This document shows positions 12,053 to 24,685 of a stretch of 64,000 nucleotides of DNA, one piece after another. The notes under the pieces are model-generated. The model was not told the DNA's origin. It did not search any database and worked only from the letters and a program-made list of their open reading frames with translations. The stretch is from Aldrovandia affinis (Eukaryota > Chordata > Actinopteri > Notacanthiformes > Halosauridae): contig JAINUG010000033.1 in the NCBI GenBank assembly GCA_029706075.1, forward strand, positions 2,728,001 to 2,792,000, given 5' to 3'. The position numbers were made by a program, and so were the translations under genes. The number at the start of each line of letters is the position of its first letter. Positions within the stretch are counted from its first letter, which is position 1.

Positions 12053-12082
12053 ATGTTTATGGCAAATGACATGAAACGTCTG
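12053..12082 (+). repeat. 30-bp direct repeat, copy 2
   Basis: Identical to 10751-10780. It lies just beyond the SINE at 11655-12017. Confidence 0.9.
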
Positions 12083-13759
12083 CTGAAATGTGCCTTTTTG
12101 CAGTGCAGTGCAATACTTATGTCCATAGGGTTGTTAAAAAACAAAAACTGTTTCCTTATGGATGGCCCAGGTCGAAGGCTATGGAATAGGAACTTTGGCC
12201 TGTTCTAGGTGGGGAAAATATCTAGACGTCAATCCATAAATTATCACTGAAAATATGTATGAAATTAAAATAAGTTGGAAGAATGTTTAAAGTTTCCTGG
12301 AACAAGTCAAGAAGTATTTGAGATTTAAAAATAAATAAAATAAATGTGTTTGGTGGGATGCACTGGAACAGAGTGCACATGTCATTCAGCCTTAAGCCTC
12401 CCTGAATGAATGCCCAGTACATCCAGCCCTGCACGTGTAATACCATTTGTGTTGTGTGTTAACACACAAATACTGTCATTGGTGTTGCTTTACAATGAAT
12501 GTTAGCAGGTGCCGTTACCCCTGAAATCAGACAGGAGTCAAAGAAGGTATGAACCACCATTAGATGTGTTTTGAATTTCCAATAGCAGTTTATTTTCAAA
12601 TACTGCATTTACAAATGTATGCCATTTAATGAATTGAATGAATGAATTGTTCGAATAATGTTGACACTATTATTCAAGGCAATTCGGTTGCCATTGAATG
12701 TTTTTCCCTTTGCTCTCCTATTCAGTCAGAACCATGTCTCCTGCAAACTATTTTCTGCATATGGTCTTTCCCCTCCCAAGACCTCGGCACCAGCACCAAT
12801 GATTAGGCTAGCTACTTGATGGCTAATCATTTATTTCATTTGAAACTAAATTGGTGCGTGTTTGCCTTTTCTTTTTGAGGATGTGTTCATTCGTGCTTAT
12901 ATAATATTATTTAATATAATATTATTTATGTAATCCTCCCTGGCTAAACGATAAAAGTTGGTATCATTTTATTATTTTGTTTTACTTCATCTCAGCTGGC
13001 ACACATTAATTTCAGCTGGATTTCATGATCACTTTCCCAAAACATATGGGAAAACCCTTGTATTGTCAGAATTAAAGCCAAAGCAGCACAAATTACTAAG
13101 CTCCTTTTTCTTAAAACCGATAGCTATAATGAACTTATCAACAGTATATTCCAGGGAATAGTAAAAATGTCAAAAAATGAATTAAAAAATTCACTTTTGC
13201 TGTAGCGTTGCAGGTAATGAGGTTGAACTCCTTTTGGCTTACATATTTCAATAATGGATCGGTACAGACAAAATGAAAATACGGTTTTAATCATAGTAAT
13301 TGTCAGCCTGGCCTTAAAATGTTTGAGGTTAACATAGGCAAAGTGAGTACATTAGCTTTAAGAAACTGAGGCCTAATATTTATTTGTTTGACGTGATCAG
13401 AAAAACCCAACACAGCGATGTTGATTAAATTAGCTAGTCAGAAATGAGCTAGAAGTTAACAAGGCAGTTTCTCCCACTACATTTAATGGCTTAGAGATCC
13501 TGAGAATAAATGCACCATATAAATGCAATATAATAATAATTGTAATGATAATAGCAATTATAATTTTACATTATTACTACTACTATTCACTTTTGCAATT
13601 CATTTTCTAGCTAATGTAACTTAATCTAGAAGTAGTTTGCTGGGGAGCTAGCTAACTAGTTGTCTCAGCCCTAGAGCAAACTGTGAAGCCAGGTCTGATA
13701 TTGTTTATTACAGAGCACTATAAACCACTGTGATCTTGAGGGATGGCATTGCTTATTAC
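12083..13759. other. intron, AT-rich, no gene seen
   Basis: AT-rich sequence with short low-complexity runs (12895-12930, 13520-13600). No exon, RNA gene or clear mobile element was recognised. Confidence 0.5.
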
Positions 13760-13774
13760 ATGCTTTCCATGTTT

Positions 13775-14168
13775 TAAAAAAATAGATATATTTATTTATT
13801 ATATATTATATTAGATATAATTGTTTCTGAATTTTCCCAGCTTTTCTCCCCAATTTGGAAGCCAATTATACCCTCTATTTATTTAGATGAACCCTCCCCA
13901 CGAACTCGCCACCCGTCTCTACGGGGCAAGCCCTCCGAGGCTGGCAGTGATGAGACCTTTGAGACTGAACTCTCCTACCCCCTTTCTGGAGACGCCCTTA
14001 TGTGCTTCACAGCGAGTTCATGCCATCCACCCTCCCTCCTCCCTCAGGAGCGGACAGCCAAATGCCGCCCTGATTGGGGCTAACGGCCAGGGCTGGTCTG
14101 GCTGCTCACACTCATACTGGACCAGCCAAATACGGGTGCTTTAGACTGCTACGCTATCTGCCAGCCCT
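13775..14168 (-). mobile_element. tRNA-Glu-like SINE relative, diverged copy
   Basis: On the minus strand the tail contains AATTGGCTTCCAAATTGGGG and the body keeps the GGCTGTCCGCTCCTGAGGGA region. The head is more diverged. A perfect 15-bp target duplication, ATGCTTTCCATGTTT, flanks it at 13760-13774 and 14169-14183, which proves retroposition of the whole unit. Confidence 0.85.
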
Positions 14169-14183
14169 ATGCTTTCCATGTTT

Positions 14184-15149
14184 AATGTCCTTTATTCAAG
14201 CGCAGCGACCCCTGCAAGAGTATATCGTCTCTGGAAGGGAACTCCACAGTACGAGATACGTTGGGGAGCACACACCATCTCCACATGTGCTCCAGGGGAT
14301 TTCTCTCCCAGCAAATTCCCATTAAAAGCCCCCCTTTCCTCTGATAGCGCTCTCACCTTTCTCTTCTTCTCTCTTTCTCCCTTTCTCAAATTAAATATTC
14401 TTTATCTGCAGGGCAAGAGATCTTGTGTTGCTGAAGCACTAAATACATTGATGATAACAGGTAACGGAAAAAAGAAAATTCTGTGATTCCCCCCTGTGAT
14501 CACCCTGGGGAGGGTGGGCTGAAAATCACCCAGCAGCGTCTGAGGCTGTTCGTGGATTCCATCAGCCTTGGCCAAAGCTAACGTTTACAGTCCAAAAATG
14601 CTTCTGGAACTCTTGCCAGGAAGGAATGTGTTTTTTTTCTTCTCTCCCTCTCCAAACCATAGGAAGTGAGTGGAGGATCGCTGTGTTCGGCGGGCCAAGT
14701 GGCCCCTGGGCAAGGAGTGGGGGCGACCACGCCCCACGGGAGCGTGGTTTTTAAAGAACGCGGTGTCATTCTTACCCACTCAAAACAAATTAACTGCGTA
14801 CGGCCTGGAACGAGCCCTGTTTGCACATCCTGGCGTTTTTTTAGTTTTTTTGCCTTGAATGGCGGTATCGTTTATTGTGCACGATGCTCTGATGTGCTAT
14901 CGTGTCGCCAAAAAAACAACAACATTCTGTCAGCAGTACTTTAAAGCTGTGCTGCATGCAGACCACCTGGCTTTTTACAGGCCATTGCGGTGTGGCTGGC
15001 GGGAGCAGTCAGATCCACTGTGTAACGGTGTGGAGATCACATGGTGCACTTTAATAGTAACGTTGCAGTCTTCCCCTGTGGCCTGCGTACGTCTGCCTTC
15101 AGATCAGGGGAGACGGAGGAAGGGAGAGAGACGGAGAAAGCCAGTGGCC
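14184..15149. other. intron, no gene seen
   Basis: Mixed composition. A GC-rich stretch around 14650-14830 has several short open frames on both strands, none with recognisable domains. Confidence 0.5.
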
Positions 15150-15497
15150 CTACCCTATTTCTGATTATCAGTTCCGGGCCGTTTCCAACACACCATAGAC
15201 ACCCTTCCCCCCATCTCCTCTGTCTCGCTAAGATAAGAGGGCTCCTCCACTGCTGACTTAACCAATTCAGTATGGAAATTCATGTTGAGGCCCTACACAC
15301 ATGTACACACACAGATATCCATCCACAGAAATATGCAAACACCCTCTTTAGTTAAAAAACATAACCTGATGCATGAGGACACACACACACGCCTCTGTAC
15401 CACAGCCAACCCCCTTATAGCTACACACACACACACAGGCTGGAGTCTGAGGTCTGCCATTGGATAACATGCACCTCACCGTGTCTCTCTCTCTCTG
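15150..15497 (+). repeat. intragenic duplication, upstream copy (~345 bp)
   Basis: From TACCCTATTTCTGATTATCA to ACATGCACCTCACC plus a CT run, this matches 43976-44335 almost base for base. Differences are a few substitutions and the lengths of the CA and CT runs. The other copy lies directly upstream of the exon at 44443; this one has no exon after it. Confidence 0.95.
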
Positions 15498-16617
15498 TGG
15501 ATATTGTGGAGGGCATTTTAAGTTAACCGTCATGGCTGCTGTGGTAGTGGGATTGCCCTGCTGAACTAGAATCTCCCCGAGGGCCACATCTTGACATCCC
15601 TGCTCCTCCCGACAGCCACGCCCACACCTGAGAACCTGTGCCGTCCCTTCACCGAGAGCACCCAGCCTGACACACTTTGTCACAGGTCAGGGTGACACAG
15701 GAGAGCGATCAGGGAAGCAAATCATTTCTAAGGCTAAACGTGTTCCTCCTATAACGTGGCCATATGCCAGAGGAATGGGATGGGTAGGGTTGTAAAAACT
15801 AATTATAATAATTGTACTCACCGAAAGGCTTGTTCGAAGTGGAATAAGCATTGCGCCCTTATTAACAGCTAAATCTTTGGTACGTTACAAGGAATCAAGC
15901 GCGCGATACCAGTACAAATTTTCCCATTTGAATTTCAAACGTACCCAAATGAATGGCACTGTTTTTCCCTTGGGCTGCTCATTTTGTACTTACTTCAGAG
16001 AGCAGAAGGTCAGATAATCATGTCTGCACTGAGACATTGTTATGGTTCTTCCTCAGTGGTGCACTGGGTTGACCTACTGAGGTTAAGTGGATTACTTCCC
16101 CGGCAAGGCAGTGCGTTGTATAGAGGATTTTTCTCCGTTTGCTAGAGATCCCACCGTCTGAAAACATGGTTTCATTTTATAAACCAATGCTAAATCTTTT
16201 GTGGTGGCCTTTTGCACCTTATTTTAGCACTTCGTCACTTTAAAATGGGGCTCCTATTTATATGCTTCACAGATATTTTATAAACATGCTTCTGTTACTC
16301 TGTGCAGCCGTAAAGGAAGCGCATCTTGGCAGTTGTGCAAAAGTGCTGGTACCTCTGACTCTCTCTTCCTCCTTCCTTTTAACAGATCATGTATATCGCG
16401 GCTCACATTGTAACACTCAGGCTTTGCATCGGCCATTTAAACTGCTTTCTTTATTTCTGCAGGTAGGCTACCTTTCTCAAGAGAACATGAGCAATGTTCC
16501 TCTCTACTTGGAGTCCAGAGTCTGAACTAGTACTGGACGCTGCTTTCACACATCCATTCCACCGTACAACAATGCTCTCCCATGCCCAGCTTCCCTTTTG
16601 CTTTTCAGTCTACCCAA

Positions 16618-16790
16618 ACCACTACTCCACATGGCAGTTTGAGTGTACTCACACCGCTACTCCACACTACTTTCCCCAGTCTACCAAATCCACTACTCCA
16701 CACTACTGCCCCAGCCTCCCTGCAAGCCACTATTCCACACTACTGCCCCAGTCTACCCAAACGCACTACTCCACACTGCTGCTCTGCCCC
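16618..16790 (+). repeat. 37-bp minisatellite, about 4.5 units
   Basis: Units begin CACTACTCCACACTACTGCC and continue CCAGTCTACCCAAA. The first unit is diverged. The array is open in more than one frame on the + strand, which produces spurious open frames there. Confidence 0.9.
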
Positions 16791-17899
16791 CTCTCATATG
16801 TGCTCTCCAGGTTCTATCAGCAAAGCCCAGGCAACAACGAAAGCTGACGGAATGGGGTCAGGATTGCCTTGGCAACCAATCGGCCTGGAAACAGTTGTTC
16901 ACTTTTCGGGTCAAGTGTTGCACAAATGGCCACGGTTTTCACCCATGTGGAATAATTGGGAACTCTGCTGTCGAACAGCAGTCTTTGAGAACTGCCCATA
17001 GCAGATTGGCAAAGGTTGCTGGGGCCAAATGTTTAAGGTGGTGATATTGTGCTGTCAGTTTGGCTCAAGAAAAACCTGATAGCACAGGTTGAAACTGGCA
17101 TGAGTCTGGCATGAAAACATCAAAAAATCTGAAAAGAAATCTGAATTATGTGTGATTCACAAAGAAACAAATAACAAAATTCCCAAACTCAGACTCTGAA
17201 CCATATATTCTCCTTTTACCATCTTTTCTTTTTCTTTTTTTTTTGATTCTCCCAATGCTACAGAATTAATGTGACTCGCTGCAAAATCTCTCTCTATCTG
17301 CTATTGACAAATGAAAGTACTATGTATCCATTTTCAAAAGGCAAATTTTTCAGGATTTGTGCAAACATTGTGCCTGGGCTGGAGCCTTGCTTGAAGGAAT
17401 GGAGCTCCGGGTTTCATAGTCCTCAGAGGAGCTTCCAAACCGTCAGCTATGACTGCTGGCCCAATGTAATAAACGGCAATTCTGTTTCTCCTGCACAACT
17501 GTGTAGCCTGCAGAGTATAACATTGACACAAGCGAGTGTGTCAGAGCCGTGTGCACGCTTCAGCCACAGTGGGTGTTGGTGGCACGGCGGTGACTCGAAA
17601 GGGTGAAGTGTTTTAAAAAAACCGAACGGGAATTATTTTCCTAACAGTGTTCCACAGGCATGTTTCAACCCTTTCTCTCTCAATGTGAAGATCTGTGTAA
17701 GCAACTTTGGGAGGTAAACATCCACGGCATTAGTCTGATTTAAATAGAGATTAGTCAAAAGAAGCTTATATTTTTGTTATAATCCCTTCATTTTGCTTTT
17801 AAAGTGACACACAAAAATAACAATTTGATGGCCTGTCATGCACAGTTCTTTCCAACCACCCTGACCTGAATGGGTCTAAAAACACTTCACTTCATCACA

Positions 17900-18090
17900 T
17901 ATGGCACCAATCTGTGAGATTCACCTGGGTGATGCATGCTAACCAAATGTGCAGTAGAACGTTCACCACACATGAATTATGATGTGGACTGGGAAGGATT
18001 TTGATTGGCTAACAGGTGATTGGGAATTTGGCCAGGACACCAGAGCAATGCCACTGCCTTTTCCAGTAAGTTCCATTTGGTTCATTAATG
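17900..18090 (+). repeat. diverged copy of dispersed repeat (cf. 52757)
   Basis: It shares CACCTGGGTGATGCATG, GTTCACCACACAT, ATTTGGCCAGGACACCAG and ATTAATGACCA in the same order as the copy at 52757. Confidence 0.6.
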
Positions 18091-18689
18091 ACCAAGAGTC
18101 TTTTGTAATTTTTCATGCGTGAAATAGTAAAACCGTGGAACACAAGAGCTCCTGCAGTGCTGTTTCTGCATCGCCATATCTGCATTTTTGTCTGTATTTT
18201 ATTGCAGTTCTAGTGCTGAATAGCATCCATGCTGCTGATCAAAAAACACAAAAACTGGCTGTGGTAAAGGCTTTTAAAATACATGACGCTGCTGCATATA
18301 TTACATACATTTACACTACTGCACACATTAAATTACAGTGAACATTTAGTACACTAAGAATATTAAAAGCTATAAATGGGTATATAGACTATTTTAGCAC
18401 CTAGCGGCCACCGCCTCTCACGTCTTGGCCTTCCTGTGCATGAGGCGGCGTTGCAGCAGGAAGCTGGCCTGTGGCTGTTAGCAAACCAGCTCACCGCCTG
18501 GCCTGTGCAAGCGGAACCCAAAAAAAAGTAACTTAAATTTTTTTTAAAAAGTGACAAAAAGCAAGTTCACACTTTCTTTTTCCGAACAGCTTCTGCGAAA
18601 TCAGGGGGTTTAAAAACAGTCAGATAAATATGACGAACGAAAGAAAGAATTTGCTATGACCTAAAAAAAGGTTCATCCGCGTTTAAACG

Positions 18690-19170
18690 CTTGTGCCCGC
18701 GCTCCCATCGTTATCTCAGTGGGAGGTCGGGGGCACCGGGCACCTTGGGGCGCAAGCGGCTGACTGCGTGTGCGCAGGGATGCCTGAGCCTGTCCTGGGC
18801 TCACCGGTGGCCTGGCACGGGGCCCAGGCGGTGGGGGTTCTGCCCGAACATGTGGTGCCGGGGTTCTGCCCGAACACGTGGGCCAACGCTGATACCGACG
18901 CCGACGCGCAGCCCTGCTCGGGGACAGAGGGGAGAAGCGTGGAGATCAGGATCATCTGTTCGCTCTGACCTGGAGTGACATTCCCGCGGGGAGGGGGGGT
19001 AGCGTGCCCATTGTCTGTTCGTCTCGGGGGCAGCTCCGCTCCTTCCTCTGGCGATGACTTATTAACCGGCGCATAGAGCTGTTGAGAGAGAGAGAGGGGT
19101 GGGGGCTGGCGCTGGAGCTGGAGCTCAGGAAGTGTGCTGATGCAGCCTGCACCGCGCGTGACTGTCAGTG
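18690..19170. promoter_or_regulatory. CpG-rich block, possible regulatory element
   Basis: The block is clearly richer in C, G and CpG than the surrounding intron. It could be a CpG island or alternative promoter, or just GC-rich intron. Open frames on both strands lack family resemblance. No TATA box or start site was identified. Confidence 0.3.
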
Positions 19171-20149
19171 AGCAAAGTACCCGTTTGAGACGCATGCAAA
19201 AATAAGAATGAGTAATGCAGTCATGTAGCTTGAATGGCTAAATAAGTACCCCCTGATTATGTTTTGGAACATCAATGTACCATAATAACATGCTTTTATA
19301 AAGAGCAGAATTTCATTTGACAGATTTTTTCTTTTGTAAAATAGACTTTTATTACCTTCTCGTAATAGCAGTTGTACTGAGACCTTTGTGCTGTTTGTGC
19401 TTCTAGACTCGGGGTTAAACAAAGATCCTATTGGCTAAAATTGCTATCTACCATTGCATGCCATTGGCCCTTTTTATTTGGCTATTTCATATTAAAGCAA
19501 CTTATGTTTTCAACTTATTGGTGAAGTCAATGCAGATTATTTTTTCATTACAAGATATAGGCCTAGTATCTGTCTTTCTTGCTAGACTGACAATATATAA
19601 CAAATATAATTAAATAATATACAGAATTGAACATAGTTGGCTACCCAGCCAGCTAATAAAACATGTAGTCTAACCATAAAACCAAACAGGAGGGTCAGTG
19701 TACTCTGACTGATAGCTGGCTAGTTATCTGGTTTGTCAGTGCACAGCTTCACGTGCAGTGTGGGCTGTGGCCATTTGCTTTCTGTGCTTCAACTCCTGCT
19801 GTTTTCACTAGAGACAGGCCCAACCCGCTGTCCTGGTGAGAGCAGGTTAGGCCTCTCCAGATACTCTGTGATCTGTGGGAGGACTGTTGTGTGGAGCTCA
19901 CAACACACCCTCTTCCACCCCTCCACCCCCCCCGTTAGCCAAAAGCCTTTGTCCCAGACTAGAGAGGGGAAACCTAAGCCATCTATACAATACATTGTGG
20001 GGCAGGTGACACGGTTCCCGGTGCTGTAAACAAGAACAATGGTACCTCTTCAGGCTGGGCCAATATTGCTGCTCTACAGTAACCCACATCAACTCTAGGT
20101 TGGCCAGTTTGTTGGGTTGAAGCGGGGGACTTTAACAAATCCATGGATG

Positions 20150-20361
20150 TGCAGAGGAGGTGTGTGTCCGTGTGTGTCCATGCGTGTCCGTGTGCGTGCT
20201 TTTGTGCGTGCGTGCGTGTGTGCGTGCGTGTCCGTGCCTGTGCGGGTGCGTGCGTGCGTGTGCGTGCGTGTGTGTGTGTGTGTGCGTGCGTGTCTGTGCC
20301 TGTGCGGGTGGGCTGTGTGTGCCTGTGTGTGCCTGTGTGTGCCTGTGTGTGCCTGTGTGTG

Positions 20362-20414
<53 letters not shown>
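20150..20414 (+). repeat. GT/GTGC microsatellite
   Basis: About 265 bp of GTGCGT, GTGTGCCT and pure GT repeat, with a pure (GT)n run at about 20367-20412. Its long Cys-Val and Thr-His open frames are repeat artefacts. Confidence 0.97.
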
Positions 20415-23400
20415 AGCAGATGGATGATCTGTCCCACTGGGTGCCCCCCAATCACCACACAGAATGACTTCCAGTCACTTCTGGCACAGTGCAGATTCCC
20501 TTGAATTTCTGCTGTGTGTGTTCCTGTGGTGAGTTGTATGTACAAACAGCTACTTTAAAACTACTGTACATCCTGTACACTTATCGGCCCCCTCTTGCAA
20601 AAAAACACAATTCCCTGAGGTTTTTTTTTTTTTTTTTTTTTAATCATAAGAAGTTCAGAATTTTCCGGTTTCTTCCTGGAATGAATCAGTCTTTATTTCC
20701 GGCGTGTAGGACACTGACACAGAGGTCAAGTGCAGGGGGTGTGCGAGTGGAAGGTTCACTGGAAGACGGGCCTTGCTGGGTTTGAAATTTGCCGCAGCCC
20801 AGACTTTTTTTGTCTACCGTCCCTGGCATTCAAAATATTCTCACAGACTAAGGCCGTTTCCCAGGAAAAAAACATTTTTATGCGATTTTCCTTTATGTGA
20901 TTTCTTTGGTTACATTAGACTCCCTTGCTGTAAACCCATTTTATCTCTGCTATTGTCTTTTTCCAGTGCTGGAATTATTTTCTAGAATTTCATGGTGTTG
21001 TTGGACAGATATACTGTTTGAGTTGCAATTTTTGGCTTGCTGCAGCACATGCTGGGGAAAAAATATTTAAGCATGGAAAATGTTACTACTACATTGGAAT
21101 CCTTTGACGTGGTCCTACTATTTTTCAGGAACCTTTGAATGATTTCAGTTTTTTATTTTTTTACATTTTTTTCTTAGAAACCTCCATATTTTTCTGTTGC
21201 TGCGTCAGCAGAGGCAGCCGTGGCAATGTCAGAAACTCTGGAAAAGAATTCCGGGCCACTTTTTCAAAAGAAACCCTGTTTATCACGGCAGTGGCTTTGT
21301 GCCGGTTGCTAGGAGACGGGAGCAATGTGGCCGAGCATTGTGTGACGGACGCAGACAGGAGAATAGATGCGGGACAGAAAGAGGAGAGAAAATGTGGGGC
21401 TTACGGCCTCCTTCTCTCTTTCTCTCTCTCTCTCCCCCTTTTATGCTGTTCAGCGATTTCACTTTATACGCGTTATTTAACAGCTCCAGATATGCGTCTT
21501 TATGCGTCCTCGTGCTTCTGCCCTCATATTCTGTGTGCTCTAAAAACGAGGGCCTCTGTGGTAATAATTGCCTTTCGTTGTCGGGCATTGTTAAATCGTT
21601 TTTTGTTTTAAGGAGGCTTCACTTGAAAGATAATGTCATAATGTTTTCTGCTTTACTTAACACTGTCCACTGGGATTTCACTAGCCCCTTGGCATCAGTG
21701 TGCCCGGGAGCTGGGCTGTGCCGGGGTGGGAGTTTGGCACGCTGCCTCTCTGGTTCGGGTACTGGAGGGCTGGGCAGCCACTGGCAGGGTGGAGCCCGGC
21801 AGGACGTGACGCGGACCATTTGGCCCTGTTCCGCCCCACGCCCCTCGGCCAGAGCGCATTGCTCCATCCCCCCTGCTCCCAGCCTCCATGCTGACACATG
21901 CAGATGTGATGAAAGCCAGCTGTTGACCGAAAACAAAGGGTGCCTTTCTAGCGTGTGTTTGGCGGCGTTCTTTTGTCACAGCAGTGTGTCTGGAGCGGCC
22001 CTGCGTTTGTTTGTGCTAGCGGGTTTTGTGCTAAACTTGTGTGCGTGCATGCGAGTGCGCAATCGCGTGGGCGCTTCCAGAACCGGTCTCTGTAGCCATC
22101 ACACCCTGCGTAGGATGTCACACCCTGCGTAACAATCACAACCAGAATTCTGGAACGGGGATTTCCAAAACACCATCAGAGAGATTGCATCGCGCTTGGC
22201 GTGAATACACACAAGCAGTGAAACCGTGCAGGCCTACAGCCGTCAGTGGGCAGGGGCAGGTCTCTCTCCCTCTGCCCTGTCCCTCTAGCTCTCCGGCGAG
22301 GGAAGGGGGGAAGTCGACTCACATCGCTACTGTCAATCCCTTCTCGCCGTACTGTTGGGAATAGCAGAATTTTTCCACCCTCCAGCTCTGCTTCCAGCCA
22401 CTCTGAACGCAGCAGTTGTGCGCCGCGCCGCTCGGAAAGGTGAAACCACGAGCGAGCGTATTTACACAAGTGGAAACAATTAAGCGCAGCAGACGCAGAT
22501 GAAGTGTGCTGAGATAGCACGCGGATCGCACACCGCCTTTTCCATGCGCTCCTGTGGTGACGGCGGGCTGGGATGGAATGGGCGGGGTGTTGGGCCGCCA
22601 GCCTGCCCCTGAGTGGCACAGTGACATTTGCGTGCTGCGATGTCTTGCCTCCTCTCCTCCTTGGATCGCCGGTCGGCCGGGCACACGCATGGGAATGTAG
22701 GTCAGTGTGCTCCTTGAGCAAGAGGGAGAGGAGAGGAGGGGTTCGGAATTTTGCCAGACCCTCGATGTTGAGACACGCGTAGCTCAGACCCTGGGAGGTG
22801 CTGGGAACGCTTGGCCTGTTTTCCCTCCATTGTGGTGTGTAATAAAATGCATATTCAGTTATGACCTGATTCTGCGAGAATAAGCAATAAAAAAAAAAAA
22901 AGGTTCTTGTTGTGATTCTGAGTCAGGAGGAGTCCCTTTGGCCCCTGCCAAAATGGTGAGTGGACATGTTTTGATTGGCATGTAAACGAAAGGGAAAAGG
23001 CTTTGATTCCATGTGGCTGCAGTGCTAAGTATGCCCCCCCCATCCTTGCATAACAGAGAGACTGATGCCCGCAGGCAAAAGGAGCTGGGATTTTGGTTGG
23101 ATAAGTAGCGTCACGGAGGCTCATTTTTCACCAGTTGTGAGACGTAACGACGCAATATGGTTATGTCACTGCAACTTGAATCTCAGCCTGGAAAGCTGTA
23201 TCAACCTCCAGTACCCTTGTAAAATCTTAATTTTAAAGGACCAGGTTGTGATAAACCATCATTATCAATATTATTGTCCACTGTAAGGTTTTTCTTCACC
23301 AGCCCTATTAAAAAAACAAAACAATTGAACTCTTCCCACCTAATTGTGAACCAATCAGCCAGTTGGCTGTATGTTAAATTAAATCTAATTTCCCATCGCA

Positions 23401-24685
23401 TCATCTGTACATATGGGATGGAAACTCTGGTATTCTTCTCCTTTCAGTCCATTTGTGCCATCAGACCTCTTGTTCACAAGGTATTTTTGTGTCCTGAGAT
23501 GATATAATTTCACATTTAGTAGTAGGAAGTATAATTCAGAAGGTTTTGAACCCATATCATCCCTGAGGGTTTAATAGTGTCTGATAGCATTGTGCTCAAG
23601 AGGACTCTCACTTTGCCTGTTTCAGTAGTCTTAATTGTTAATCCCCTCCAGCACACAATGAGAGAGGCTGACGAAAATGGTGGGAAACTAATCCTGGCGA
23701 CAGGAGATTGTTTGTCCCTTTGAAAGTGCTGTGTGTTCACACACCTGCTGAAAGTCACCTGAGGGAAGACGGGGATGATGCGTCATAATGGAAACCTGTG
23801 AAGGGAGGAGAGCACCTTTCCACCCCCCCCTGGCCACCTTGACACAAGGCTCCTTGCCAGCTCCTGGAAAAAGGAACATGAGATTTCACGCTCATTTACT
23901 TCCCTTCAGTCTCTGTGGAGCTCCGGGCAACGGCCCTGGGACCCTGTGTCCTTCCTGCCACGTAATGAGCCTGCTCCAATCTGCACTCCACATCCAGGGA
24001 AAATGCGGAGAATTTATTTGCAGACCGATGTTCATTTTGATTTACAGGCAAATGAGCCTTTTAGTAAAACTACATATTCAGCTACAGATGTGCACCCCCC
24101 AAAAAAAAGAACAAACTGATGAACGGGAATGCGGAGCTGTACACTGCCTCTCCAGTCATGCTTGCAGTCTCTTGCGTGTGATTTAAGAGTAAACCTTCCC
24201 TAATAGGCCACCATGGGATTGGCTCTAGTTTTAGCCCAATTTAACAGCAGTGCAATTCCGCTCATTCGGTTTTATGTCAACAAGATAAGATTAGAGAAAA
24301 TAAGGCTAAGATCCCTAGACTGAATTTTGAGATTTGTGGTGCCTGGTAAGTAAGACACTTAAAGTTGATATAACTACATACTTACTGTATGCAGTGTTTT
24401 GATATGCAGAAATCCAAGGCAAGTAAATACTCAGATATACTATATTATGTTACAGGGCTTCCAGACTGTGACCAAAACATTTGCGCAGTGGGACCAAAAA
24501 AATATGTTAGTGGGACACGTGTGACCGTGAGAATTTTCCCTCCATGACAAAAGATTAAGGGGTCTATGAAGTGCCTGCACTAACCTGATGTCTATTGACC
24601 CAGTGATCCGATTTCATCATATCTATGACTGCCATCAATCTGAAATTGGCAACTGACCCTGTTTACCTCAGATGATAATCACAAG
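20415..24685. other. intron, no gene seen; CpG-rich 21690-22720
   Basis: It contains a poly-T run (20620-20641) and a GC/CpG-rich zone at 21690-22720. The 311-codon open frame from 21197 crosses compositionally different segments and resembles no known protein. No exon was found. Confidence 0.5.

Larger units (their letters stand above)
15498..20150. other. intron with a minisatellite, an old repeat and a CpG-rich patch
   Basis: It contains a 37-bp minisatellite (16618-16790), a diverged dispersed repeat (about 17900-18090) and a CpG-rich block (18690-19170). No exon of arhgap26 or other gene was recognised. Confidence 0.5.

Noticed and set aside
16494-17044. Overlapping open frames of 117-139 codons
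   Set aside because: They read through the 37-bp minisatellite in three frames; no conserved domain.
18691-19195. Open frames of 91-159 codons on both strands in the CpG-rich block
   Set aside because: Both strands are open because of GC richness; no recognisable protein family.
20117-20545. Cys-Val-rich and Thr-His-rich open frames
   Set aside because: They are translations of the GT/CA microsatellite.
21197-22132. 311-codon open frame, the longest in the window
   Set aside because: It crosses segments of different composition, resembles no family I know, has overlapping open frames on the other strand, and lies in GC-rich intron where stops are rare.
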